Shown here one piece after another: positions 21,464 through 33,165 of a stretch of 64,000 nucleotides of DNA. Within the stretch, counting starts at the first letter, position 1. Every line of letters begins with the position of its first letter. Origin of the DNA: Bryoerythrophyllum caledonicum (Eukaryota; Streptophyta; Bryopsida; Pottiales; Pottiaceae); assembly GCA_963971425.1 (NCBI GenBank), contig OZ020516.1, positions 16,108,593 to 16,172,592 of the forward strand. Direction: 5' to 3'. The notes beneath the pieces are model-generated. The model was given only the letters and a program-made list of their open reading frames with translations. It was not told the DNA's origin and ran no database searches. Position numbers and translations under genes: made by a program.

Positions 21464-23166
21464 GGGGCGGAATATGTGCAACCCTAGCGTAATCCCTGGG
21501 CCTGCCAGCGTTGCAATGTACGTGGACCCTCCAGAGACAAATTGGGATGGGCCGTCTCAAATGTACGAAGTCCTGAGTCCCTTCCTCTTCAGAAGGGACG
21601 CATCCGAACAGCACCTCCCTATATCGCAGGCGTTCTCGCGGCTCCGGGACAATAAGCACGGCGGGCAAGATTCGGTGTTACGCTTCATCGCAATGGTCCA
21701 TGCTCGCACTGTCGTGGACATGGCAAGGAGTCACCCAAAGGATTTCGTTCGACAGTGGTGTGCTGCCGATAAAGGTACCTACGAACACTCAGATATCCTC
21801 GACAAAAACTGCTTGGCGAGGGAGGATCTGGACTTCATGTATGCCGGCTTCGTTCCGATAACCCCATCATTCATCTAACTGTTTTCTTCCTCATTCTTGG
21901 TATCTCTATTATTTCCATGTGACTAAACGATAAGCCTTGTGCAGGCACTGTAGATCCTACCGGGGCACGCGAAAGGGAACTTGCTGAGGCAGAGTGCAAG
22001 AACGTTGTGTCGCGTCTGGTAACGACAGAGTGGGATCGACGAGAATGGCATCCAGTGACTTCACATGACGAAATTCGGCAGGAAACATCTATCCGAACAA
22101 GGGACCTCGAGGGTACAGATGCCCTTCTTCACATGGACGAGGGAACCTCAAATAAATTCCGCGTCCAGAATCGGTACCCGAGGAGTAACGACGACGAAGG
22201 ATTCTCCGATAAGCCGTTGGATGAAGTTACGGAGGAAGCACAAGAGGGGACTTGCGATGAAATATCTCAGGGAGGTGTTCCCGAATTGCCCAAGGAAGAG
22301 CCCGCTACTACAGCGGTGAAGTCACCGGTGAGTCCTGCCGATAACCCAGCTCACATGGAGTTTTCTTGAACACAAGCAATGAATGACCCTACCCTGGACA
22401 TTGCGGAGTCTTCACAGTGGCCAATGGGGCCATCTCAATTCGAGACCCCTCGTCATCATGTTGTGTTTGGGGGTACAGGGGAGACGGAATCCAGCATGAA
22501 ACCCCACCGTCTATCGTTCTCTTTGTTGAGTCAAAGTATTGAAAACCTGGACTCTACTGACAGTCCTCCGGTTGTTCCCGAGGAGCCCTGCGTCGCACGC
22601 TTGGAGGATCATCCAATCCCCGAGAATCCTCCCTCTTCGGAGTCCGATAATGCTTCTCCGCCAGAGCCCTATAACCATGCTCCTCGGCCAGAACCCGTTA
22701 AGCCTACTCCTCTGCTAGAGGCCGTTAAGAGTGCTCCTCAGCCAGAGCCCAATAGCCGTGCTCTGCCGCCAGAGCACGATAACCATGCTCCTCCACCAGA
22801 GCCCAATAACCCTACTCTTCCGCCAGAACCCGTTAAGCCTGTTCCTCTGCCAAAGCCCGATAGCCTTGCTTCAAAGGAGATGGACCCCGAGGATATCAAA
22901 CTTGCTTTGCGCTTTATCAAGGAAGCACATGAATCTCGCTTGACTAGTATTTGGGTTTATCCTGGACTCGAAGAGCGTGTTCAGAACGGAAGGGAAGGAC
23001 AGAAGGTGGCATATACGTACATGTTGGCGGAGAATCGCGGAATATATACGTTAGATTCTGTGTCTTGGGAGAAAGAGCCCTCGCTCTGTTACGAAGCCGA
23101 GGAGCATGACGAATCCACGATAGAGAAGAACCTCGGTATTATTGTGGAGGTCCTAAAACTCATGTG
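21464..23166 (+). pseudogene. MULE second gene, middle exons
   Basis: Two open stretches, 21,464-21,878 (contains MCNPSVIPGPASVAMYVDPP) and about 21,950-23,166, the second broken by TGA at 22,367-22,369. Acceptor-like TTGTGCAG ends at 21,945. Product: acidic linker followed by a proline-rich region (22,630-22,860) made of about eight imperfect repeats of PEP-x-N/K-x-x-x-PP, then a short globular segment ending at a donor-like site near 23,164. No family recognised. Almost certainly part of the same gene as the flanking exons. Confidence 0.5.
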
Positions 23167-23253
23167 AGTGTCGTCGTCTATGTTATCGTGTTCTCCGACA
23201 CCTGTTGTATATCGGCATTTGTTGTCTAACATCCCCTTTCTTCTGAATTGCAG

Positions 23254-24277
23254 GCCTCGTTTTATTCACCAAAAGAACCTCACTGGAGGTATGAGGTTTT
23301 TCGGTCCAGACCTTCGGCAAGTTGTGGATGTCTCGCTTGCACTACAGGACTGGCATTGCGTGCTAAAGGACAAGCGGGAAATGGAAGGGACATTTCTGGA
23401 TTTCCTCCTTAGGCATATCGTCTACCGTGCGAAGGAGCATGTTCGAATCCAGTATCATCACACGCACAACTGGTTATCGGCGACGTTGTAGTGCTATCTG
23501 GCGGACTCTGAAAAGGACTGGAATGACATCGTGAGCTTTCTGAGCCGCTCGTTTCATACGACTAGCAAGTTGCCCAATACCCTTATCGTCCCTTACCACG
23601 ATAAAGGTCACTGGAGCGTTTTCGTCCTGGAGCAAAGACGAACATATCAGCTGGAACCAGCAAAAGGTATGTACAAGGGTAGAGAAGTGGACAACCTTCT
23701 CTTCCTTCTGCACATGGGATGGGCAAACGCGAAGGGCGTGAAGGTCGGATCCAAAAGTTGGCGAGAATGGGAGAGTCGAGACTCGAGAGCCGATAAGGTT
23801 GCCTCTGCCTAATCAGCGAGAAAGCTGGGAGTGTGGTTTCATGGCAGGCATGGCCTTTTGGCAGTACCTTATCGCACGTGGTGGGCGTTAAGAGGTGGAG
23901 GATTAGACCGTGACAATGGGAACAAAATATTTGGACTCGGACGGGAAGAAGGCGTACCGATGGTTCATGCAAGTGCTATACACGGAGATTGTCGCACCGC
24001 TTCCGTTCCACGATGCTCTCAATCTATGTGGACAGGATACGGTGGAGTTCGGAAGCGGAAGTCCGGACGTTGTTTTCGTGGAAGCCGGTACAAGGACGGC
24101 GAAGAAGAAGGAAGTCCCAATTCTCGGTATTTCGGAGACAGGGGGAAACGTGAACTTCAGGGCTTCAACGTGCTGACAAACCCACCAGTGACTCGAGGAA
24201 GGCGGAAGAAGGCAATAGCTAAAGAAGGGGCAAAGAAACCAAGAAAATCGAAGGGCACCACCAAGACGAAGAAGTAG
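23254..24277 (+). pseudogene. MULE second gene, 3' part: Ulp1/C48-like cysteine protease
   Basis: Exon after a TTGCAG acceptor. TAG at 23,489-23,491 interrupts the frame, then comes the C48 signature: IVPYHDKGHWSVFVLE (catalytic His before Trp), a YQLEP stretch where the family normally has Asp, and, one frame over after a lesion near 23,790-23,800, LPNQRESWECGFMAG with the oxyanion Gln and catalytic Cys. C48 enzymes cleave SUMO/Ub-like isopeptide bonds; their role in transposons is not settled. Stops at 23,892 and 23,904 follow. The final part of the region (to the TAG at 24,275) encodes a Lys/Arg-rich tail. With frameshift and stops, this copy cannot make the intact protease. Confidence 0.75.
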
Positions 24278-24610
24278 GCGATAAGGGGGGGGGGGCTGCT
24301 ATACACAGCCGATAGACTCCAGGAATTTGTACAGATTAATAGGATGCCGAGGTTGTACATTTCATTCATTGTAAATGACAAATTTTTCGATAATATACTC
24401 GAACCGAATTTGAGATCCACTTGAGGCCTCTAAGGGGAACTTAAAATCCAGTCTTTGCCGATTATATTGAAGGTTAAGTTTTAACTTCATAACTAAAGAC
24501 TTAGCCGATATACATCTTCACTAGAAATATCAAGAGATGCATGGAACTTAATCTAAGAGCATCTTATCGGCAGTATTCCTTCAGGAGATTACTAATGGTT
24601 ATCGGTGCAA
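24278..24610. other. Intergenic strip between the two convergent MULE genes
   Basis: AT-rich stretch holding the 3' ends of both genes. It contains four CGATAA/TTATCG cores (24,279; 24,388; 24,564; 24,599) and several one-off variants (CCGATAT, CCGATAG, CCGATTA). Confidence 0.6.
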
Positions 24611-27600
24611 TTAACCACCAAAAATCCTCTGCCCTTTATCCTCAACCACATCAAAACCAATAACCAAAGCCGTTTCTTGAGTTTGTCTTTCGCTAGCTGG
24701 AACGGACCTCACCCGAAAACCTCTGGAATCCACGAAGTCATGCAATCTTCGGAGCCTCATTCCAAGACCGTCTTCATTTGTGGGGAGCGGTGCAGCTATC
24801 TCCTGGAGTGGATGAAGCATTCCGGCTTCGATTTCAGCCTCCAACCTTGAGAGGGTGGCGTCGGTGTTGCGCAAAGCTGCATCCAAGTGCCTTGCCAGCA
24901 ACGGTTGCCGATAAGCCTTGTCGAGTAGCTTCAGGACAAACTGATGCATATGATCAAAGTTGCATACCCATGTCTCGCCTAATTCTCGAAGGTTGGAAGC
25001 AACTAGGATTACATCTCCGATTTCGGTATCGGAGGGGACATCATTATCCGGGAAGCCCTCGGTATTCGGGTGTCGACCATTGTCTTGGCGGAGGAGATTT
25101 GTCATTCCACCTTGGATTGTGCCACGAAGGGAGCCCAGATATCTAGCAATTTTTCCCTCCGCCAGGTCAGGTCTTGTCATTTTCAAGACCTTAACCTGGT
25201 GCTTACAGATGTTTCCTTTCTAGGAATGAACACATTGGTAGACGGCCCATTCGGTGCATGGGTTGTATACCGCATACGTAAGATGTCTTCTATTCGAGGA
25301 TTTAACAAATGCAGGACCTTCCGACCACTCGGGCAGGGTGACCACATTATCGGGAATTATATTTGCTTGGTTGATTGCATTGACCATGGTCTACCGTTGC
25401 CTCTTGATTTTTATAAAACCGTTCAGCTTACACTAGTGACTGTAATCATACTTCTCAATGACATTTCCAGTGAGCTCATAAATAACCCAGTCCATCCTTC
25501 GGCCGATAACTTCCTTTTGGATTGCCGGAGCAGTGCTTTCATGTTAGAATGGTATGATTCGATTGCTGCAGTGGTGTCCTGGCCAGCGTGGGGGATTTTC
25601 CGGTCTCTCACAACCCACATTTTGATTTTCGGGAGCCATTCCTTGTTGAAGTATTTCCAGTATGCATCAGCGGTAGGCAAGAGAGCCTTGGCTTCGCCGT
25701 AGACGTATTGCACCCACTCTACCAAATTCCACACCTTATCGCCGGGAGCTCTCGTCGAAGGGTCTTGGAAGTCACTTGGTGTCTCCGATACATACATAAG
25801 TGAGCCCACAATTCGCAAGGCTCCGGCCCTCATCTCCATGTCTTTCAACTTAGCACATGCATTATTCTGCCATGCTCGACGAACATGTCAGAGACATAGA
25901 AATAGATGTGAGTGCGGCCAAACCTCCATGGGATAACCCGACATCCCGATAAGTACAACTCACCGAAGGCCCGTCACCCGATAACGTAAGAATGCTAAAT
26001 CACTTACCGAAGAGAGTTGATCTCATTATCGGCGTCGTCAAGAAGAAAGGCACTGGGTCTCCAATCCGGCCTTATCTGCACCAACTTCTGCTTTAGAGCG
26101 CGCATCCAAGGCACGAGATCTATTTGTTTGGATTTCGCAGTGATCACGAAAGCCACTGGAACCCCGTTTCTCCACTCGTCGAATACCATCATCGTGAAGA
26201 GCGGATACTAGACACGTAAGCAAAAAATTAATCGGTAGAATAGTGAGTGCTCCTAAATTCTAGACGGACCCTAAAAAGATTACGGTATAGGTATGAGTAC
26301 CTTTTTGTTGTTCGTTGCGAATGTCCCGTCTATAGCAATAATGCTTTCGTGACTGTATTTCAGCATCATGTGCGTCTCAAATGGGGTTTGAATCCCAATT
26401 ACGAAGGGTACGTTATCGGCATTCAGTACTCCGTCAACCTTGCTGCCCGGGTCTTGGTAGTAAAAATCCGTACCTCGATTTTCTCTTACCCACATTCTCA
26501 CACTCTCAGCATCGTTGTTGTGTTTCTTGTATAGTTCGTGCGCACAGACTCCGCATATGTTGCGGATGTCCTCCATGCTAAGGAAACAATCCCGAAAAGG
26601 TGTAAGAATGCTCTCATCGCGTGCCTTCAGTACCAGCTTCTGGTGTTTCTGTATTATAGCTGCCATCAGAACTTGCTCCTCAAATTGCCTGAGAACCCAA
26701 AGCCTTACTTCCTCCGACATGTACTTCCGAAAGCGGAGCTTTCCCCTCTGCACATTGTTCTTATCGTGGACAATGAGGCCCTGTATGTCAACATGTTCCG
26801 AGCAAAAGTACCCTATCTCGGCGATATATGAGAGGAAATAGTACTTCTTTACGTAGAATCGACATTGGCAGCCCACCTTCATAGACCCCCCCTCCTTTGC
26901 ATCGGTGGCACGAGGGCCTTTCTGGCCAAGGCCGGAAGTAACTTGTTTCCCTTTGTGATTGTATTTTGATGGCGTTGGTATCATTTCGGGCATGATAGCT
27001 TGGATCTTATCTCTGTTGTCTTCGGGACCGTATTGACACCGCCATTTGCAATCAGCTATGACCATTAGAGATACCTGCACTACTGAAGAGATATTACGGC
27101 ACAGCCGATAAGAAGATCTACTGTGCATATCGTGATATCAGAGGTCGAGATTCACTTACCGCTGGTACTCAATGTGGCAGTTCCACCGATAGTGCGTCTT
27201 CTCGCCGACGTTTGTGGGGTCGTTCTTGTCGCGGACAAAGGTAGTCTCTACATCCTTTCGGCCAAACTGCTCACCCTCCACAAAATCCAAGATCCTATCC
27301 CAGGGAATATAGGCGATAAGCTTGGACTGCTTCCTCTTCGATGATTGCGGGTCCTCTACGAACCTCGTATCATTCTCGGCCTCCATGTTCCACTTAAGAC
27401 ATTTCCATGTCAAAATTCCTAGAGGAGGGTTATGTAATTAATCGCGCATCCGAAGAACCTTGTCTCCGTGTTTCTTCAGGTAGTCTGCATGCGGGCCTTC
27501 CCGAAACGCGGCATCAAGGTCCTCCACCCCCTTCTCACGCACGCCAGCCAGTTTCTTTCTCCCTTGACGCCTCCATTTCCTCCCTGCTGCCCCGTTATCG

Positions 27601-27680
27601 GCAACGGTTGGTGGCGCCGCCTCGCTAGAATTCCCATTCGGCTTGTCCTATATGGGGAGATTGAGATCGAGGAACTCCAT
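24611..27680 (-). pseudogene. MULE transposase (MuDR-type), multi-exon, inactivated
   Basis: Exons inferred: 27,459-27,680; 27,160-27,392; 26,301-27,074; 26,008-26,207; about 25,433-25,923; about 24,611-25,387. An N-terminal Cys-containing DNA-binding region (WNCHIEYQR ... CKWRCQYG ... CQCRFYVKKYY) precedes the MULE catalytic core: IIAIDGTFATNNKK (first Asp), MMVFDEWRNGVPVAF, FLLDDADNEINSL (second Asp), then LCL-stop-HVRRAW where Trp is expected, and TTAAIESYHSNMK. The C-terminal SWIM finger reads YQCVHS-stop-KGNICKH, so the first Cys of C-x-C is Tyr and a stop (25,220-25,222) follows. A further stop lies in exon 1 (right TIR). The exon 4/5 junction does not keep frame as I read it. It would bind the TIRs and cut DNA in the nucleus, but this copy is dead. 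Confidence 0.85.
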
Positions 27681-28023
27681 TCACGAGGAGACAAGCATTC
27701 CCCTTCCGGCAGGGTACTACACTGCACAATGGATCGTGCCAAAGACGGCGTCAACGCAAACGATGTGGATGACACTTCGCGTCGGCAGCCGCTAAGGACG
27801 GGTCATTCTGGAGTACACGTATTGGGGCGAAAAGGGGCTATCGGCAAGAATGCCGATAAGGGATACGGGCAACGCGAAAAAATGTGTGCGAAAGTGGACA
27901 TTATCGTGGGAAGAAGGGCGCATGGAGGCGAAAAGGCGTGCGGGGAGAAGGGCCGCTCTTCGCGGTGTCAGGCCTAAAACCGGGCCCTGACACCACGAAC
28001 CCGGATTGACTGTAGTGACCGGA
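27440..28023 (-). repeat. Right terminal inverted repeat of the MULE
   Basis: About 584 bp, reverse complement of the left TIR and including the transposase first exon and promoter. Relative to the left TIR it has about 45 extra bases near 27,830-27,880 containing GCCGATAA (27,852) and a TATCGGC half copy. Confidence 0.9.
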
Positions 28024-28032
28024 GTCCTTGCA
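28024..28032 (+). repeat. 9-bp target-site duplication, right
   Basis: GTCCTTGCA, identical to 18,228-18,236. The host sequence then continues as in the paralogue at 15,324-15,370. Confidence 0.92.
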
Positions 28033-28363
28033 GCTCTAAAATGTGTCTACTAGCTACTCCAGATCCTATCAGTCAAGGATATCTCTAGTATCATGTAGAT
28101 TTTGAAGCAGAGTCAAGTCTCTTCAGTAAATGCCAGTAACAGCAGAAGTGTCACGACAAGTTGTAGAAACAGAGTATCAGAGACATGGGAGTAATATGGA
28201 AGACAGGCCATGAAATACATCACAATTCTGATGCACAGTAGTAGGTGACTCGAGTGAATCAGTAGCGGTAGGTTTCCAAATCCTTTGATTGGAAATAAAT
28301 TAATGATCATCTACAAGTAGGGTATATGGTACAGTTTTTCTATGACGTGAAGCTATTTTTCTT

Positions 28364-31300
28364 CTACTGGGTCAACTTGTCCCGGGGTAGTATATGGCCT
28401 ATGGTTTTCAGGAGTTGCTGGATGTCGAAGGGCTTCCCGAGGTAGCCATCCATTCCGTGAATCAAGCAGGTGTCTTGATAGCCCTGGATGGCATGCGCTG
28501 TCAGCCCTAAAATGGGCAGCCTCTTCCATGCATTCTCCATTTCTGCCTTCCGTATTTGCTCCGTCGCACACAATCCGTCCATGATGGGCATCTGAACAAA
28601 CAACCACCGTGACCACGAGTTAACAAAATTCAAAACTGAGACTATCCTCCAAGACTCAAGTGCAATGGAATACCTCAAGTAGATATTGGGTGAGTCAACG
28701 GACTCCGACAATTCAGAGTTCGCAGGACGTGCTGACCACAGGTAGGTAGCATGATAAAACAACATCTCGTCATGGAGAGACAAGTAGGAGTGCAGAGAGT
28801 AAAATAACACAGGGAAGAATTGGAACGACATGCTGGTACCTGCACGTCCATCAGCACGAGGTCGAACTCGTCGTGCTGCGCGCAAACGGCCTCCAGGGCT
28901 TGCTGCCCGTCCCCGACGATGGTGACGACGTGGCCGTGCTTCTCCAGCTGCCGGCTGGCAACCTTCTGGTTGATAGCGTTGTCTTCCGCGAGCAGGATCT
29001 TCAGCTGCAGCTTACTCTCTAACATCTTCTCTAAGTCTGTGGACGACTCCCTACTCAGATCGGACAGCGGCGTGGCGGCACTCTCCTGGGGCTGCTGCTG
29101 TTCTGCCCCGAAAATCGTGACTGAACCAGGTTCTTGAGCATTTGATAACGGTTCTGTCAACCTGGTCACCGCCGTGTCCCCTCTAGAATTAAGGTCTTTG
29201 TATGCCACCGCCACCTCATCTGTGACTCTGGCCCCTGTCGATCCTAAAAGTGGCAGCATCATCGTCTGCAACGGGGACAGCTGCAGCGGATCCGCTTGCA
29301 AGTAGCCTCCGCTGCCAGGAGTCTTTTCAAGGGCCGTCGAGTCACCCTGCTGATCCTTAGACAAGTCCCAGTTCGGAATTCCGTGCACCTGGCTCAGCCG
29401 CGCCCTCGAGTGCCCATAATTGTCAAAACTATGATTATGGCTCTTCATCACGTTCGATGACTCGTAATCTGACCCGGAAAGTCGCCGCGGTCGGTCAGGT
29501 TCTTGTGCTGATCCGAGAGGACAACCTGGTCTACCGTTGTTGGACAACGTTTGCCTCTTCGTTAAAACCATGTCCCCGAACGCAGAAGAGTCGTCTATGG
29601 AAATCACATGAGTGCTGTCTGCGGCTGCGTCCCGAATTGCTTGTAGGTCGTTCACAGACGGTACTCTCGATGCGTTCTTGGAAGCGCGACTAAGTGGTCC
29701 AGAATCTGCTCCGGTGTTGTACCAATCTGGACCAGGGTGATTGAAAACCAGGCCACCCATTAGGCTCCATGATTTGTTCGCCCTCCCTGCAAGATTCATG
29801 TTGTCCCAGTCAGCCCTAAGTTGTGCATCATAGCAGTTCTTTAGTACTCGTGAAGATCCATAACCTCTTATCGAACACCGCAAGTAGCATAAACAATCAC
29901 GCAGTCGCAGGGTGAAATTACAATCACCTTGAAAAGGAAAGACCGGAAACGCAGGCTATATGCTGTCATAGTAAAGAAATGGTTTTCCAAACCCACCTGG
30001 AGATCTCGCTGCTCCTGGAGATGCTTCTCCTGAGCCTTCTTTATAAGGGACCGTGTTGAGAAAAAGAGGCAAGCAAATATGGAAGGTACTTCCCTTCCCC
30101 ACTTCACTTTCAGCCCAGATCGTACCACCTAAAAGCTCCACAAATCTGCTCGGCAGAATACACGTATTTCAGGTCAGCAACTAGGCACACAACAGTGGAA
30201 GTAGAAGTGGACACGGTCGTTCCCTTTTCAGGTCACCAAGGAATGAATTGCAAGGGGGAACAAGTAGGCACCTGTGGACTATGCAAAGCCCGAGACCAGT
30301 TCCGCCATACAGACGGGACGTAGATGCATCGGCCTGGGTGAAGGGCTTGAACATGTCCTTCAGTTTTTCCGGGTTGATCCCGATCCCAGTGTCACGAACC
30401 TCCAGGTGAATGAGCATGCTCTCGGGACCCACCGAGACGGATCTGTCAACAGAGACCTTGTCAACCAGTCCTACCCCCACTCTGCTGCTGAGTCCTGGTT
30501 CATGACCAACATGGAACAGTAGTGAGAAAGATGAAACTTCCACAGTCACAGTTTTGTGAAGCCCGCCTTCATCCGTTGGAAAATATGATTCAAACGTCGT
30601 TGGTATTTCTCATCTTAAGTGTCGTACCTTCACTGTCGCCCGCTCTCATCATCGACGCTTTCAAGGCATCCGAGGCCACCCTCACGTGCACAGACACCGA
30701 TCCTTCGTGTGTAAACTTAAGCGCGTTACCCACTGCATCCAGGAACCAGGAATCGATTACGAATAAAATCATCATACATTTCAAAGACCAAACGTCATGT
30801 AGCAGTGCCAAGGCCACACTACTAGATGTCCTACTTGGCCCGGTCTCTTGAGTTCAAAGCGAAGCTCGCAAGCTTACGAAGTTGAATCTAACAGAGTTTC
30901 TTGACGTGGCAGAGTCTCCTACATTTGACGGCCCCTCTCCAAATGGCTTCACTCACTTTCACAGGCTTCACTAGCTCACTCAGAATGGAAACAAAAGAGA
31001 ACCTGAAATTTCGATCCTGCCAAATGACTGGATGCGTAAGGTCACTATCGACCTACTGTAGAACATTCTGTAAAAAAGCAGCTGGGACCATCATTCAACA
31101 GAAACACGAGGTAGTTCCGTGAAACAGTTGGACTCACCCAGGTTCAACAGGCACTGCTGGAGCTTTCCGACGTCCCCCACAAGCGAATGCGGCACATCCC
31201 TGTCCACGTCCATGAACAGCTTCAGGCCGCGCTCCTGAGCTCTGGCGTGCAGCATACGAAACGTGCTAGAGACCATTTTCCTGATGCTGAAAGGCACCCT

Positions 31301-33165
31301 CTCAACCTCCAGCCGCCCTGCTTCGATCTTGGCAAGATCCAGAACGCTGTTTATAATGTGAAGGAGCAAGTCCGCGCATTCCTTCACCGACGCAAGGCTC
31401 TCCTTCTGATCGGGAGTGAGCTCGGACTCCAGCAGCAACGCAGTCAGCCCCAGAATCCCATGGATCGGCGTCCTGCATACGCCACACCATTCTATTCGTT
31501 GTCAACAAAAATTCCTTCCCTGTCTGTGGATAACTTACTACTGCCACTGTATTATTTCAAGTCTTTCCACTAACCGAAAAAAACGAAAACCTCACCTAAT
31601 TTCATGACTCATGTTGGCCAAGAAATCTGACTTAGCATGGCTCGCCATCTCCGCCCGTTTCTGTGAAATCTGCAGCTCCTCGTTCGCCTTCTGCAGCTCC
31701 ATCGTCCTCCTGTCCACCTGATACTCCAGGTCCACGTTCATCTGATGCAGCCTCCGAGTCAACACTTTCTTCTCCCTCACCGCTGCCGCAAGCGTTATAC
31801 TCACCACTCCCATGACGATGCTGAAAAGCTCAATCTGCTCAACAACAAGAAAAGAAAAACTTCCACTTCAACCCATATCCTGAAAAAACAAGTACAATTG
31901 CCCTAATTTAATGAGAATCCATAACGTGAAACATCGTTTCGAAACCTAAATGATCCTGCCACTGACCTTCAAACTACGGAAGAAATATGCACCAAACAAG
32001 CTTAAATCAAATTCTGAACTGCCACTTGAATCCAAATTCTGTAAGACGAGTACTATTGCCCTAATTCGCTGAGAGTCCGGAACTAGACCATCATTTCTAA
32101 CACTGAAAAAACCTGCCAGAAAACGGAGGAGACGATTACCTGGAGAATGAGAGAGCCGGAGCCGACTGGAGGGTAGCCGGTCATGGCGTACACAGCGCCG
32201 CGCTTGCGGACAGTGCCGAGCGCGCACGAGTACGCAATGCCCGTGACCGTGAACGCCCAGCCAACGCGGTTGAAGCGGAACGCGGTGAACGTAATCAAGG
32301 GAAAGCACAGGTACGGCAGCGGCCGGAAATTGTCCACACGAAAGAAGAAGATGACGGTAAGAAGCCCGAACGTAGCGAGCAACATGACCGTGAACTCCAC
32401 CAATTTCCGGGGCCTCTTGAAGCTCGGCTGGCGGTGATTCCACACGCACAGGTGCAGGATGAGCGGCGTGACGGTGATCATGGCGGTCAGCCCTGAAAGC
32501 CACCACGAAACCCAGAAGAGCCAGAACCCCGACCACAGCGCCAGCGGCGAGATGGTAACACAGAGCGCGATCACAATCGAGAAGGTCAAGCTCGTCACAC
32601 TCACAATAAACAAGAACCAAACCGCATCCGAAACCGAGTCAATCGTCGGGACCCGCTTCCCTTCCGTGCACAGAAGCTTCCGAAGATAAAACGCACCGAC
32701 GTGACTCTGAAGAGTCGCGACGAGCGCAACAACAAACATCACCGTCGTGTTCACCGAAGTAAACCCTGACCCACGCCACAACATGTACATCCGCGCAAGG
32801 TACAACCCGACGATGTTCCCCGGCGCGACGCCCGAGGCCCAGATTGCGGCCAACGACAGGCTCACCGCGTGCGGCAAATAGATCGGGAAAATGCACAACG
32901 TCATGATGCGCGCCCGGAGCACCGGAACCGACATCTCCCACGTCAACACGCCCGCCATCACCACCGCCGCCAGCGTCATCAAGTTCCGGAGCACGAGCAG
33001 CCTCACGTCCGCCGCGGCGCGGGGCCGCTCGCGCCATTTCTGCTGCACCACCACCCCACCCTGATCGATCCACTGCCGCGACGAACGCTTCCACGACGCC
33101 CACCCCCTCTCCTCCCCCGCCGCCACAACGTCCACCTGCTGCGGCAACAACTCCCCCGAATTCAT
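28364..33165 (-). CDS. Hybrid sensor histidine kinase with MASE1 membrane sensor domain
   Basis: Eight exons, all with GT-AG ends: 32,140-33,165; 31,596-31,834; 31,138-31,472; 30,628-30,732; 30,272-30,566; 29,997-30,145; 28,840-29,864; 28,364-28,591. They total 3,402 nt in frame (1,133 residues). Residues about 60-340 form a multi-helix membrane domain of MASE1 type (blocks [52 protein letters not shown]). A coiled coil follows, then HisKA with SHEIRTP (His about 419), N-box VGNALKFT (about 537), G1 DTGIGI, and YGGTGLGL (about 660). A long Ser-rich linker leads to a C-terminal receiver: [11 protein letters not shown], phospho-acceptor in LMDVQMP (Asp about 1056) and Lys in LGKPF. All catalytic residues are present. 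Expected to autophosphorylate and pass phosphate to an HPt protein in a multistep relay; the ligand is unknown. Starts 330 bp from the MULE. Confidence 0.92.

Larger units (their letters stand above)
18237..28023. mobile_element. 9.8-kb Mutator-like (MULE) DNA transposon with transposase and Ulp1-type genes
   Basis: 9,787-bp element with 9-bp target duplications, TIRs over 500 bp (ends CCCGGTCACTACAGTC / TCCGGTCACTACAGTC), a minus-strand MULE transposase gene (24.6-27.7 kb) and an opposing plus-strand gene (19.3-24.3 kb) with a zinc-finger-like motif and a C48/Ulp1-like protease region. Ulp1-type ORFs are known companions of plant MULEs (Kaonashi and some VANDAL types). The empty site is preserved in the paralogous BTB unit at 15,315-15,323. 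Both genes carry stop codons or frameshifts, so this copy is probably not autonomous. The element is saturated with the motif GCCGATAA and its core CGATAA, described in the findings. Base composition (about 48% GC) is richer than the repeats to the right. Confidence 0.93.

Noticed and set aside
18237-28023. CACTA (EnSpm) classification because CACTACAG lies near the end
   Set aside because: The true end is five bases further out, the duplication is 9 bp not 3 bp, and the transposase is MULE-type with a SWIM finger.
28364-33165. Bacterial contamination as the source of the MASE1 histidine kinase
   Set aside because: Seven GT-AG introns that restore one continuous frame, and linkage to plant genes.
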